From Chryseobacterium mulctrae (GTDB taxonomy: Bacteria > Bacteroidota > Bacteroidia > Flavobacteriales > Weeksellaceae), in assembly GCF_006175945.1 (NCBI RefSeq), contig NZ_VAJL01000001.1, positions 558,001 to 622,000 on the forward strand: a DNA stretch of 64,000 nucleotides, given 5' to 3'. Position numbers and translations under genes: made by a program. The notes under the pieces were generated by a model that was given only the letters and a program-made list of their open reading frames with translations, was not told the origin of the DNA and ran no database searches. The first letter of the stretch is position 1; every line of letters begins with the position of its first letter. Below are positions 16,701-24,888 of the stretch, in pieces.

Positions 16701-17534
16701 TTATCCACCGACAAAATCTCCGCCATTGATGTGAATGATTTCACCCGTAATAAAACTGGAATCTTCCGAAGCCAGAAAAACATAAGCAGGTGCGACTTCC
16801 GAAGGTTGGCCGGCTCTTTTTAAAGGTGTATCTTTTCCGAAAGAAGCAATATCTTCAAAAGTTTCTTTCACTAAAGGAGTCCAGATCGGACCTGGAGCAA
16901 TACCGTTAACCAAAATTTTCTGCTCGGCAAGATTTGTCGCCAGAGAACGAACGAATGTTGCAATTGCGCCTTTTGTTGACGAATAATCTATGAGATGATC
17001 GCTGCCACGATAAGCAGTTACCGAAGTGGTACAAATTATTCGCCCGCCTTTATTCATTAATTTCAAACAATCTCTTGTAAATGAAATCATAGAAATGATA
17101 TTGACATTGAATGTTTCATTAATCTGATCATCTGAAATTTTTTCAACATCGCTTTTGGGGAACTGAATTCCGGCATTATTAACCAAAATATCAATGGTTT
17201 TCCATTCTTTAGCAATCTTTTCTAAAGTATTTTTTCTAAATGTTTTTTTAGAAATATCCCCTTTTAGAAGAATACATTTCTGTCCTTCTTTTTCAACCAG
17301 TTTCTTGGTTTCTTTAGCATCTTTTACACTTTCTTTATAAATGACAGCAACATCGGCTCCTTCTCTTGCAAAATGCACTGCTACAGCTTGTCCTATTCCG
17401 CTGTCGCCACCTGAGATAATTGCTTTTTTATTAAGTAGTTTTTTACTTCCCAAATAATTTTGTCTGATAATCTCAGGATACAAACCATCTTTAGGTACTT
17501 TGGAAAGTGATTTTGACTTGTTCTGTGTCTTCAT
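16701..17534 (-). CDS. SDR family oxidoreductase (YghA/YhdF-like)
   Basis: A classical short-chain dehydrogenase of 277 residues from the ATG at 17534; a TTG two codons earlier is less likely. The NAD(P) motif is ISGGDSGIGQAVAVHF, followed by NNAG (LVNNAGIQFPK), and the catalytic triad is Ser in ICTTSVTAYRG with Tyr-x3-Lys in YSSTKGAIATF. The N-terminal extension with QNYLGSKKLLNKKAIISGG and the end SSFITGEIIHINGGDFVGG fit the YghA/general stress dehydrogenase subgroup, often annotated as glucose 1-dehydrogenase-like. The substrate is unknown, probably an aldehyde or sugar. Confidence 0.92.
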   Translation of the reverse strand: MKTQNKSKSLSKVPKDGLYPEIIRQNYLGSKKLLNKKAIISGGDSGIGQAVAVHFAREGADVAVIYKESVKDAKETKKLVEKEGQKCILLKGDISKKTFRKNTLEKIAKEWKTIDILVNNAGIQFPKSDVEKISDDQINETFNVNIISMISFTRDCLKLMNKGGRIICTTSVTAYRGSDHLIDYSSTKGAIATFVRSLATNLAEQKILVNGIAPGPIWTPLVKETFEDIASFGKDTPLKRAGQPSEVAPAYVFLASEDSSFITGEIIHINGGDFVGG

Positions 17535-17660
17535 AAGCAAATCTTTTTATGAATATCATCAAACAGCAAGCCGAATAACGAAAGCTGGAAGTTTGATGTT
17601 GGAAGCCGGAAGTTTTTAACGACTCAAAATAACTTCTAACATCGAGCATCCATCACCCAA

Positions 17661-18524
17661 CTAAGAAACATAAGCTTCTTCTAAATCTTTTATCACAATT
17701 TTCTGCATTTTCATCATTGCCTGTACTACTTTTTGAGCTTTCAGCTGATCAGAATCATTCATCAGTTCGATTAATCTTTTCGGTACAATTTGCCAACTCA
17801 TTCCAAATTTATCTTTCAGCCAGCCACACATACTTTCTCTTCCTCCATCTGCAGTTAACGAATTCCAAAGATGATCTGTTTCTTCCTGATTTTCTGTCAT
17901 AATAACCATTGAAATTCCCTCATTAAAATCAAATTTGTGATCGTAAGAATTATCCATACAGAATAAAGAATAACCATTAATTTCGAAATGCGCGTGCTGT
18001 ACATTTTCTGGAACTTCATGGTTTTCATCTCCTACTCCGTCACCATATTTCAGAACGCCTTCTATTTTTGAATTAGGAAAAACTTCTGTATACAATTTCA
18101 TAGCTTCCATTGCTTTTCCGTTATTTTGATGGATAAACATTAAAGTCGGAATAATTCTTTGCTCGCTTTTCTTTTCACCTAAATACAATTGCCATGTTAC
18201 GCCAAATTTATCTCTAATCCAGCCGTATTTTTTACTCCAAGGATAAGAATCTAATGCCATCAAAACAATCCCTCCGTCTTCTAATTGATCCCAATATTTC
18301 TGAACCTCTTCCTCAGTTTCGCACATCACCATCAACGAAACGGAAGCATTTTTTTCAAAATGTGGACCTCCATTTAAAAGCATTAATTTTTGTCCGAAAA
18401 GTTCGATATTTAAAACCATCGGCGTATCTGCTGTAATTTTTCCATCGAATATTTTACAGTAAAAGTCAGCTGATTCTTTTGCATCACCATCATACCAAAG
18501 ACATGGGAAAATATTGTTATTCAT
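17661..18524 (-). CDS. tandem VOC-fold (PhnB/3-demethylubiquinone-like) protein
   Basis: The 287 residues hold two glyoxalase/VOC halves. The first begins IFPCLWYDGDAKESADFYCKIF and the second begins RIIPTLMFIHQNNGKAMEAM; each closes with a W-x2-D-K-F-G-x-W-Q motif (RDKFGVTWQLYLG and KDKFGMSWQIVP). The group is often mis-named 3-demethylubiquinone methyltransferase; no methyltransferase motif is present. True function is unknown: metal-dependent chemistry or binding of small molecules. It is one of six VOC genes in the window, five of them in this cluster. Confidence 0.88.
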   Translation of the reverse strand: MNNNIFPCLWYDGDAKESADFYCKIFDGKITADTPMVLNIELFGQKLMLLNGGPHFEKNASVSLMVMCETEEEVQKYWDQLEDGGIVLMALDSYPWSKKYGWIRDKFGVTWQLYLGEKKSEQRIIPTLMFIHQNNGKAMEAMKLYTEVFPNSKIEGVLKYGDGVGDENHEVPENVQHAHFEINGYSLFCMDNSYDHKFDFNEGISMVIMTENQEETDHLWNSLTADGGRESMCGWLKDKFGMSWQIVPKRLIELMNDSDQLKAQKVVQAMMKMQKIVIKDLEEAYVS

Positions 18525-18606
18525 TGTTTTAAAATTTAGGGTTGATTGTATCGTTTAAGTTTTTCATTCTGTATGAAATATAATCAAATACAGAATCTCA
18601 ATTTAA

Positions 18607-18638
18607 TCATGAGATTCTTCCTTCATCAGAATGACAAA
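18607..18638. repeat. TGTCATTCTGA-type dispersed repeat
   Basis: Read on the minus strand it is TTTGTCATTCTGATGAAGGA then AGAATCTC, the same word set as at 20068-20105. It lies between two minus-strand genes. Confidence 0.6.
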
Positions 18639-18647
18639 CCATTTGTT

Positions 18648-18905
18648 CTAATTATTTTTAAAAGAAAAATTATTTTCTTTCATGTAATTCTTCAGTTTCG
18701 AAATCGTATTTTTTCCGAAACCATGAAATTTCATTAATTCATTTTCAGAATAATCTGACAGTTTTGTGAGAGAATCTATTTGTTTTTTTTCCAGCGCTCT
18801 TCTTGCAGGCATTGCTATAATACCCTGCAAAAATTTGTTTTCCACAACATGATTCTCAGTATAAATAGGCTTTAAACATCTTGCCATTATTACTAAATTG
18901 ATCAT
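18648..18905 (-). CDS. helix-hairpin-helix protein resembling RNA polymerase alpha CTD
   Basis: The 85-residue protein has a C-terminal half PARRALEKKQIDSLTKLSDY then SENELMKFHGFGKNTISKLK. This is the alpha-CTD-like helix-hairpin-helix fold: the first part matches the 265-determinant region of RpoA, and GFGKNTISKL matches its GPKSLEEI-like hairpin. It lacks the rest of RpoA, so it is not an RNA polymerase subunit. Such orphan alpha-CTD proteins are found in Flavobacteriia beside VOC/SRPBCC genes. Binding of DNA is the likely activity. Confidence 0.75.
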   Translation of the reverse strand: MINLVIMARCLKPIYTENHVVENKFLQGIIAMPARRALEKKQIDSLTKLSDYSENELMKFHGFGKNTISKLKNYMKENNFSFKNN

Positions 18906-18923
18906 GATTACAGCTTTTAAAGT

Positions 18924-19337
18924 TTAATGGTTTTCTACATATTTATGAAAATTGTTGAGAATCGCATACCAACCTTCACGCTGCATCTCAACTGAATTTT
19001 GTTTTTCAGGATCAAAAATTTCGGTTACTTTGGTTGTATTCTCATCTATTTTCTCAAAAATCACTTCTACTTCTCTACCGTCTTCCATATGATATTTTAT
19101 TCTTTCGTTCAGAATTACTTCGTCATAAACTCCTATAAAATCAAAGCCGAAACTTCCGTCTTTTGCTTCCATTCTATTATTGAATTTTCCACCTACTTTC
19201 AAATCGTTTTCAGAACTCGGGCAAAACCAGCTTTCATGAGCGAAATTCCATTTGGTAATATGTTTTGGAGCATTAAAATAATCCCAAACTTTTTCTACCG
19301 GCGCCAAGATTGTAATGTCAATTTTAACTTTATCCAT
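18924..19337 (-). CDS. SRPBCC (AHSA1-like) domain protein
   Basis: The 137-residue protein begins MDKVKIDITILAPVEKVWDY and contains HITKWNFAHESWFCPSSEND, the typical loop of activator-of-Hsp90-like SRPBCC proteins, then a VGGKFNNRMEAKDGSFGFDF strand pair and the closing helix MQREGWYAILNNFHKYVE. The ligand is unknown. It is 74 bp downstream of a VOC gene and 18 bp upstream of the alpha-CTD-like gene, so these are probably one transcript. Confidence 0.87.
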   Translation of the reverse strand: MDKVKIDITILAPVEKVWDYFNAPKHITKWNFAHESWFCPSSENDLKVGGKFNNRMEAKDGSFGFDFIGVYDEVILNERIKYHMEDGREVEVIFEKIDENTTKVTEIFDPEKQNSVEMQREGWYAILNNFHKYVENH

Positions 19338-19411
19338 TTAATATTTTGTTTTTTAATGTGTAAAAAGAAGGGTAAACTCAACATCTACCCTTTCATTAAT
19401 TAAATATAAAA

Positions 19412-19843
19412 CTATTTTGTGTATTCTTCGTTATAATTAATCATCCAATGAACGCCAAACTGATCCTGAAAACTACCAAAATAATCACCCCAAAACTGGT
19501 CTTCAAGTGGCATTTCGATATTTCCACCTTCAGAAAGTCCTTTGAAAATTCTGTCTGCGTCTTCTCTGGAATCAGGAAAAACTGAAACATAATTATTATT
19601 TCCTACCGTTAAGTTTTGTCCGAATGACGGTACAATGTCTGAAGCCATCAAAAGATCTCCACCAATCGGAAGCGCAATGTGCATTACTCTGTTTTTTTCT
19701 TCGTCTGATAAATTTTCAGTTCCGGGAACATTGCCCATTTTATGGATTTCTCCAACAAATTCTCCGCCGAAAACAGATTTATAAAATGTAAATGCTTTTT
19801 CTGCTGTACCATCAAAATTCAGGTACGGATTTAATTTTGCCAT
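19412..19843 (-). CDS. VOC family protein (PhnB-like)
   Basis: The 143-residue single-module glyoxalase-fold protein starts MAKLNPYLNFDGTAEKAFTF and ends FQDQFGVHWMINYNEEYTK. It has the GGDLLMASDIVP strand and the DADRIFKGLSEGGNIEMPLE segment characteristic of PhnB-like proteins. The function is not established despite the PhnB name; there are no phosphonate genes nearby. It forms part of the minus-strand cluster of cavity-fold proteins. Confidence 0.87.
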   Translation of the reverse strand: MAKLNPYLNFDGTAEKAFTFYKSVFGGEFVGEIHKMGNVPGTENLSDEEKNRVMHIALPIGGDLLMASDIVPSFGQNLTVGNNNYVSVFPDSREDADRIFKGLSEGGNIEMPLEDQFWGDYFGSFQDQFGVHWMINYNEEYTK

Positions 19844-19865
19844 GATTTTTATTTTTTTTAAAGTT

Positions 19866-20105
19866 AGTTTTTTTTAAACACGAGTTCCGCTAATGGTTTT
19901 CACGAATAACACAATTAAATTTATCGTGAAATTTGTATAAATATTTGTGTCATTTATGTTTACTTAAATGCAAAGAGCACAAAGACTTTTTTATCTAATT
20001 GAGAATATTTTTCGTCAGCAAACGCGTTTGATTCAGCAAAGAAAATAAGTTATATTTTTATACGTTTTGTCATTCTGAACGAAACGAAGTGCAGTGAAGA
20101 ATCTG
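19866..20105. repeat. intergenic block of two dispersed repeat types
   Basis: This is a gene-free stretch. 19876-19965 carries the CACGAGTT/CACGAATAACACA type (with TTTGTGTCATTTATGTTTAC). 20068-20105 is TGTCATTCTGAACGAAACGA then AGTGCAGTGAAGAATCTG, the classic Bacteroidota repeat. No reading frame or promoter of note was seen between. Confidence 0.55.
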
Positions 20106-20135
20106 TTTTAAATATATTTAAATCTACATTTGATT

Positions 20136-20660
20136 TTAATACTTCATATTCTCATCAAAGTCGTATTTCATTCCTTCATAATTGAGAATTCTACGCATCA
20201 ATCCGATCTGTCCGCAGAGATAATCTTCACGACCGATGCACATTCCAACGAAATTGAGCACGTTTTCAGGGAAAAATTCGATATTCATTCCCATCGGAAA
20301 AGCTTTTGCTAAATCTTCGTCTGAAGCTTCCAATAATTTCTGATAAACAAGAGGTGAAATTTTATGAAAAGAATCTTTCAATTGCTGTAAAGATGGATAT
20401 TCTAAGTTTGCATCTAATGCTTTTCCCTGAAAGAAAAAATCTTTAAATTCAAATTCTTCATTTAAACCGAGTACGCTTCCCATTGCATAACGCATATCGA
20501 GAAAATTGCCAACCATCCAAACGATGTGGTTTGTTCTGCCTTCAATTCTTTTCAGAGCGTCTTCTTCTGAAATTCCATCAAGAACCATCAGAAAACTCTG
20601 ACTGTGTCCTCGAAATGCAGGAATTATAATTTCTAATTTTGATGATTTTGGTGTATCCAT
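20136..20660 (-). CDS. DinB-like four-helix protein
   Basis: The 174-residue helical protein shows the DinB/YfiT arrangement: His in SQSFLMVLDGISEEDALKRI then RTNHIVWMVGNFLDMRYAMG, and a late His-free GREDYLCGQIGLMRR block. DinB-superfamily enzymes are metal-dependent thiol transferases, with three His ligands in the classic form. Here only some candidate ligands are evident (H46-H49 region), so metal binding may be changed. It sits between repeat blocks on the minus strand. It is co-clustered with VOC genes, a pairing common in this phylum. Confidence 0.75.
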   Translation of the reverse strand: MDTPKSSKLEIIIPAFRGHSQSFLMVLDGISEEDALKRIEGRTNHIVWMVGNFLDMRYAMGSVLGLNEEFEFKDFFFQGKALDANLEYPSLQQLKDSFHKISPLVYQKLLEASDEDLAKAFPMGMNIEFFPENVLNFVGMCIGREDYLCGQIGLMRRILNYEGMKYDFDENMKY

Positions 20661-20678
20661 AATTTTGATTTTTTTTTA

Positions 20679-20790
20679 CCCACGGATTTCTCAGATTTTC
20701 ACGGATGATTGTGAATATTTGAAGACCATTTGTGGGTTTATTATTATTTTTATCGCAGATTTTTCACTTTAAAATCTTCGGTATCAGCTA
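20679..20790. repeat. dispersed CACGGATT/GCAGATTT repeat block
   Basis: CCACGGATTTCTCAGATTTT and CACGGATGATTGTGAATATT are followed by TCGCAGATTTTTCACTTT ... TAAATCTGCGAGAG, which forms a long imperfect inverted pair. It occupies the DinB leader; no gene is present. Confidence 0.5.
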
Positions 20791-20808
20791 AATCTGCGAG
20801 AGCCTCAA

Positions 20809-21216
20809 TTACTCAGTTGACATTTGCGACATATCTGCAAAAGTGACATTCCAACCATGCCCGTTGATGTCCCAAAAAGAATTTTGATACATCCATCCGT
20901 AATCTTGTGGTTCTTCATGTTGATAAGCTCCATTCGCTACGGCAGCATTAACAACCTGATCAACTTCTTCACGGCTATTTAAACCGATTGCAACCAAAAC
21001 TTGTGTAGTATCGCCTTTCGGAACCGGTCTTTCTGAAAAAGTCTGAAAATATTCTTCCGTTAAAAACATCACATAGATATTATCATTCATCACCACACAA
21101 ACTGCTTTATCGTCTGAAAACTGTTCGTTGATGGAGAATCCGACTTTAGTCCAAAACTCTTTTGTTTTCTGAATATCTTTCACGGGAAGATTCACGTAAA
21201 TCTGATTGACTTTCAT
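20809..21216 (-). CDS. VOC family protein (glyoxalase-like)
   Basis: The 135-residue single VOC module begins MKVNQIYVNLPVKDIQKTKE with FWTKVGFSINEQFSDDKAVC. It is a close paralogue of the neighbouring gene at 21251, sharing most of the N-terminal 80 residues. The end HGWNVTFADMSQMSTE differs slightly from HQWEVLFSDMSQLPADF. The pair looks like a recent tandem duplication. Substrate is unknown; resistance proteins for electrophiles or antibiotics share this fold. Confidence 0.85.
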   Translation of the reverse strand: MKVNQIYVNLPVKDIQKTKEFWTKVGFSINEQFSDDKAVCVVMNDNIYVMFLTEEYFQTFSERPVPKGDTTQVLVAIGLNSREEVDQVVNAAVANGAYQHEEPQDYGWMYQNSFWDINGHGWNVTFADMSQMSTE

Positions 21217-21250
21217 TTTTTTAATTTTTTTTAGGTTAAAATATGAGGAT

Positions 21251-21664
21251 TTAAAAATCCGCAGGAAGCTGGGACATATCTGAAAAAAGTACTTCCCATT
21301 GATGACCGTCTAAATCTGAAAAAGTTTTCTGATACATCCAGCCATAATCTCTTGGTTCACTGTATTTGGAACCTCCATTTTCCGTAGCAGTTTTCACCAT
21401 TTCATCAACTTCTTCACGACTGTTTACGCCAATTGCAAGAAGCGTTTGAGTGGTATCTCCTTTTGCAACAGGTCTGTCTGTGAAAGTTTGGAAAAACTCT
21501 TCTTTTAAAAACATGGTGTAAATATGATCTTGTTTCATGATTACACAGATTGCTTTTTCATCAGAAAATTGTTCGTTGATCGAAAAACCCAGTTTTGTCC
21601 AGAATTCTCTCGTTTTCTGAACATTTTTTACAGGAAGGTTTACGTAAATTTGATTGATTTCCAT
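21251..21664 (-). CDS. VOC family protein (glyoxalase-like, paralogue)
   Basis: The 137-residue partner of the gene at 20809, which lies 34 bp downstream on the same strand. The shared blocks are IYVNLPVK, EFWTKLGFSINEQFSDEKA, TFTDRPVAKGDTTQTLLAIG and DYGWMYQKTF. It is transcribed first, downstream of a Crp/Fnr regulator gene (21741). The candidate active-site Glu and His positions are not resolved by eye. Whether the two paralogues pair in one dimer is an open guess. Confidence 0.85.
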   Translation of the reverse strand: MEINQIYVNLPVKNVQKTREFWTKLGFSINEQFSDEKAICVIMKQDHIYTMFLKEEFFQTFTDRPVAKGDTTQTLLAIGVNSREEVDEMVKTATENGGSKYSEPRDYGWMYQKTFSDLDGHQWEVLFSDMSQLPADF

Positions 21665-21740
21665 TTTGTAATTTTTGATGTTAAACTTTTAACCAAAATT
21701 ACCAAGTCATTGCGAAAATCAACTTGCCATAAGACAAGAT

Positions 21741-22331
21741 TTAATTTTTCTTCGGATGAGATACTATTTCTTTGCGGATTCTGCTTAATGAAGTGTCTGT
21801 AATTCCCAGATAAGAAGCAATTTGTTTTAAAGGTGCAAATTGTATCACCTGAGATTTTTGCTCTAAAAGATGAAGATAACGTTTGGTTGCAGAAAGTGTA
21901 AACATCTCTACCGAACGCTGTTTGTATAAAAAAAGTTGTTGAGACATCCATGCTCTTCCCCATTCTCTGAGGTTCGGAATTTTATGAAACAACTCCTGAA
22001 AAACATCAAAATCAAGCTTCCAACATTCGCAATCTGTAATGCAGACCATATTTTCCTGAGTTGGAATTCTTTGAAACAGAGAAGAAACATCGATGATAAT
22101 TTCGTTTTCTGTAAAAAAGTTTATTGTCACATCATTCCCGTTGAAATCATTAACAAAAGAACGCGCCAAACCTTTTTCTAAAATATAATATTCATTGGCC
22201 ATTTTGCCTTCCTGAAGAATAGCTTCTCCTTTTTGGAAAACTACTTTTTCGTGCGCCTGAATAATTTCATCAAGTTCTTCTTGAAAGAAAAAAGGAAAAT
22301 CACGATAAACGTCGAAGGCTTTGCTGGTCAT
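21741..22331 (-). CDS. Crp/Fnr-type transcriptional regulator
   Basis: The 196-residue protein has an N-terminal cyclic-nucleotide-binding jelly roll, FQKGEAILQEGKMANEYYILEKGLARSF with ENEIIIDVSSLF. The C-terminus is a short helix-turn-helix (LKQIASYLGITDTSLSRIRKE). It lacks the usual RxE/TS phosphate-binding cassette of true cAMP receptors, as is common for this Bacteroidota subgroup, so the ligand is unknown. It could control the VOC and SRPBCC genes downstream on the same strand. The two adenylate cyclases at 26.5-30.9 kb are 4 kb away and not obviously linked. Confidence 0.88.
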   Translation of the reverse strand: MTSKAFDVYRDFPFFFQEELDEIIQAHEKVVFQKGEAILQEGKMANEYYILEKGLARSFVNDFNGNDVTINFFTENEIIIDVSSLFQRIPTQENMVCITDCECWKLDFDVFQELFHKIPNLREWGRAWMSQQLFLYKQRSVEMFTLSATKRYLHLLEQKSQVIQFAPLKQIASYLGITDTSLSRIRKEIVSHPKKN

Positions 22332-22483
22332 CCAATTAATATTTTGAGATTTTAAAATTAAAATTTTTATTGGAATTAAAAGTGAAATATTTTGTATAAA
22401 TTATCATTAGTTCTTTTGTCTTGAAACAAAAGAACCAAAAATTCAAGACGGGAAATTCCGACTAAAAACTAAAATTCACAAGT

Positions 22484-23695
22484 TTAAAACAAAGAGAGTT
22501 GAATCGGTTTAGGTTTTGATGGCTTTTCTGCATCACCGAATACTGTTTTCCCACCAAATCTCCATGAATTTTGGCGTTCTTCCTCAATGACTTCATTAAT
22601 ATCAAAATCCGGAGTGAAATTTTTCTCAGCTTCTGCAATAATCGTGTGAAGTTTATTGATCGATTGCAGCTTATCGGAGTTTCCCAATTTAGATCTTTCG
22701 ATTCCTTTTTGTAAAATGGAAATCGTTTCATCATAAACATTAATAGGAACGGGAAAAGGATGCCCGTCTTTTCCGCCGTGTGCAAAAGAAAATCTCGCAG
22801 GATCTCTGAATCTTGACGGTGCACCATGAATGACTTCGCTCACCAAAGCAAGACCCTGTAAAGTTCGTGGTCCCACTCCTTTCATTAAAAGCAATTCTTC
22901 AAAATTTTCAGGCTGGTTTTCTCTTGTCATATACAAAAGTGTACCCAATTTCTTCAAATCTACATCTGAAGCACGAACATCATGATGAGCCGGCAGAATG
23001 AGATTGGCAAAATCCTGCATGATTTTTTCAGAATTCGTATGAGAGATTTCTAAAATTCCTTTGCGGTTTTCCTTAGCTTCATTTGCTGTAAGATTCAGAA
23101 TATTTCCACGGTTGATTCCCTGAATTCCTTTGTGAGGTTCATCTACAAAAGATTTCATATTTTCAGAATGCCAATGGTAGCGGCGCGCTGTACCATCAGA
23201 ATCATTCATTCCCTGTTGTACAACTGCCCAATTTCCTTCATCTGACAAAATAAAATTGTGAAGATATAACTGATAACCATCCTGAATCGCCGTATTATCA
23301 ACTTTTGCTGAAAGTTTACTGGCACGAACTAATTCGTTTCCATCTAATCCGGTTTTATCGGCAATAACGAGAAGTTCGTTTGGTGTCTCTTTGGAAAGCT
23401 TTCCTTTTCCGCCACAAATATAAATTCCGAGCTCTTTGGAATTTGGGTTGATGCTGCGTTTTAAAGCTCCCATTACCGAAGTTGTGATTCCTGAAGAATG
23501 CCAATCCATTCCCATGACCGCACCAAAACTTTGAAACCAAAAAGGATCTGCCAATCTTCGAAGAACTTCATTTTTTCCGTAATCTGCAAGCATTACTTCA
23601 ACAATAGAAAGCCCAAGTACTGCCATTCTTTCATAAAGCCAAGGCGGTACTTTTCCGTAGTGAAGTGGTAAAGTTGCGGTTCCGGAACGTTTCAT
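22484..23695 (-). CDS. DUF763 family protein
   Basis: The 403-residue protein begins MKRSGTATLPLHYGKVPPWL, the invariant start of DUF763. The conserved LILPAHHDVRASDVDLKKLG segment is followed by a helix-hairpin-helix, ELLLMKGVGPRTLQGLAL, suggesting DNA or RNA binding. The HHD triad could be catalytic, but no activity is known for the family, which is best represented in archaea and thermophiles. No signal or membrane segment. Eight exact heptanucleotide repeats lie in the leader (23708-23763), beginning 12 bp upstream of the ATG. Confidence 0.85.
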   Translation of the reverse strand: MKRSGTATLPLHYGKVPPWLYERMAVLGLSIVEVMLADYGKNEVLRRLADPFWFQSFGAVMGMDWHSSGITTSVMGALKRSINPNSKELGIYICGGKGKLSKETPNELLVIADKTGLDGNELVRASKLSAKVDNTAIQDGYQLYLHNFILSDEGNWAVVQQGMNDSDGTARRYHWHSENMKSFVDEPHKGIQGINRGNILNLTANEAKENRKGILEISHTNSEKIMQDFANLILPAHHDVRASDVDLKKLGTLLYMTRENQPENFEELLLMKGVGPRTLQGLALVSEVIHGAPSRFRDPARFSFAHGGKDGHPFPVPINVYDETISILQKGIERSKLGNSDKLQSINKLHTIIAEAEKNFTPDFDINEVIEEERQNSWRFGGKTVFGDAEKPSKPKPIQLSLF

Positions 23696-23707
23696 TTGTT
23701 ATGGTTG

Positions 23708-23763
23708 GTTGATAGTTGATAGTTGATAGTTGATAGTTGATAGTTGATAGTTGATAGTTGATA
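23708..23763. repeat. heptanucleotide tandem repeat GTTGATA x8
   Basis: Eight perfect head-to-tail copies of GTTGATA without a mismatch, just upstream of the DUF763 start codon (23695). Perfect copy number and the promoter/leader position are the features of slippage-prone repeats. Confidence 0.95.
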
Positions 23764-23772
23764 GGCAAAATT

Positions 23773-23803
23773 AAAGCCTTACAATTGAAATACATAAGGC
23801 TTT
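23773..23803 (-). terminator. hairpin terminator of the VOC gene at 23867
   Basis: AAAGCCTTA/TAAGGCTTT (23773-23781 and 23795-23803, 13-nt loop), T-rich on the minus strand. Confidence 0.65.
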
Positions 23804-23866
23804 AACATTTTTATGTTTTAACGAAAAGATTTTTAATTTATTAAAATCAATCGAATGATATTAAAC

Positions 23867-24214
23867 TTATTGATGTGAAAGAATATTAACAAGTTTTCCG
23901 AACGGGTCTATCACAAAGAATCTTCGGACACCCCAATCTTCATCGGTCAATTTGTAAGTAATTTCAAATCCTGAATTTTTCATTTTATTATATATTTCAT
24001 CGACATTGTCAACTTCTATAGAAAAATCGGGAACTTCGGTCTCATTTCCACCTTGAGTTGCAAAACTGATCTGAACTTTTGCTCCCTCGTGATTGCCAAA
24101 AGTTTTGATCCAGCCATGATTCATCAATATTTCGAGACCCAAAATATCATTATAAAATATATCAGCTTTAGATAAATCTTCAGTTTTTATGTTAGCTACG
24201 ATTCTTTTTACCAT
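23867..24214 (-). CDS. VOC family protein (glyoxalase-like)
   Basis: The 115-residue protein, MVKRIVANIKTEDLSKADIF then YNDILGLEIL, is a compact VOC module with the FVIDPFGKLVNILSHQ end typical of bleomycin-resistance and glyoxalase I-like proteins. Metal ligands cannot be fixed by eye; Glu and His positions at the two edges are plausible. Terminators at 23773 and 24242 bound the gene on both sides, so it is monocistronic. Confidence 0.88.
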   Translation of the reverse strand: MVKRIVANIKTEDLSKADIFYNDILGLEILMNHGWIKTFGNHEGAKVQISFATQGGNETEVPDFSIEVDNVDEIYNKMKNSGFEITYKLTDEDWGVRRFFVIDPFGKLVNILSHQ

Positions 24215-24241
24215 TTAATTAAATTTAAGTTTAAAATTAAC

Positions 24242-24278
24242 AAAAAAGCCTTCTGAATTTAATTCGTAAGGCTTTTTT
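24242..24278 (-). terminator. hairpin terminator of the GNAT gene at 24305
   Basis: A 11-bp AAAAAAGCCTT/AAGGCTTTTTT stem (24242-24252 and 24268-24278, 15-nt loop), 27 bp after the stop. Confidence 0.8.
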
Positions 24279-24304
24279 GTTAATTTTTAATTACTTTTTT
24301 CTAT

Positions 24305-24835
24305 TTAATATAAAACACATTTTTTCAAACGAGAATCGTTCATCAGTAAAGAATGTTCAAATTCATATTGTTTTTTTAATCCTATTTTTAGCATTACTTG
24401 CTCAGATCTTAGATTTACTTTCGGAGCGACTGAATATATATTTTTAATGTTTAAATCATTGAAGGCATAATCGAGGCATCTTTTCGCTCCTTCTGTAGCA
24501 AATCCTTTATTCCATTCACTGAATTTTATTCTCCAACCAATATCTATACAAGGTGTAAATTCAGAATCGAATGTTTGCTCAGAAAGACCAATGAAACCAA
24601 TAAACTCATTATTTTCAAGCTTATCAACCGCAAAATAGCAAAATCCTTTGTTTGCAAATTGAGCTTGCATTCGTTCAACAAAATCAACGGTCTGTTTTTT
24701 CGTAGCAACATCTGGAAAGAATTCCATCACTCTTTTGTCTGAATTTATTTCATACAAATCTTCAATATCAGTTGATCTCCAATTTCTGAATCCTAATCTT
24801 TGAGAGGTAAATATATATTTTTCAATGTCTTTCAT
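24305..24835 (-). CDS. GNAT N-acetyltransferase (RimJ/RimL-like)
   Basis: The 176 residues from the ATG at 24835 match the RimJ/RimL group. The TTG reading 14 codons longer would begin inside the upstream terminator, so it is rejected. Key blocks are TSQRLGFRNWRSTDIEDLYE, IGFIGLSEQTFDSEFTPC, and the acetyl-CoA loop SEWNKGFATEGAKRCLDYAF. Likely role: acetylation of an amine, possibly a protein N-terminus or antibiotic. The substrate is unknown. It lies between two terminators. Confidence 0.87.
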   Translation of the reverse strand: MKDIEKYIFTSQRLGFRNWRSTDIEDLYEINSDKRVMEFFPDVATKKQTVDFVERMQAQFANKGFCYFAVDKLENNEFIGFIGLSEQTFDSEFTPCIDIGWRIKFSEWNKGFATEGAKRCLDYAFNDLNIKNIYSVAPKVNLRSEQVMLKIGLKKQYEFEHSLLMNDSRLKKCVLY

Positions 24836-24857
24836 TAGATTAATTTTTAAATAAAAA

Positions 24858-24881
24858 AACCTTGAAAATATTCTCAAGGTT
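24858..24881 (-). terminator. hairpin terminator of the YitT gene
   Basis: AACCTTGA/TCAAGGTT (24858-24865 and 24874-24881), followed on the minus strand by T7. It is 7 bp after the stop at 24889. Confidence 0.8.
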
Positions 24882-24888
24882 TTAAATT

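Noticed and set aside
17661..18524. 3-demethylubiquinone methyltransferase
   Set aside because: The protein is a tandem VOC fold without SAM-binding motifs; the name is a common mis-annotation.
23708..23763. CRISPR-like array
   Set aside because: The units are directly adjacent 7-bp copies without spacers, so this is a simple sequence repeat.
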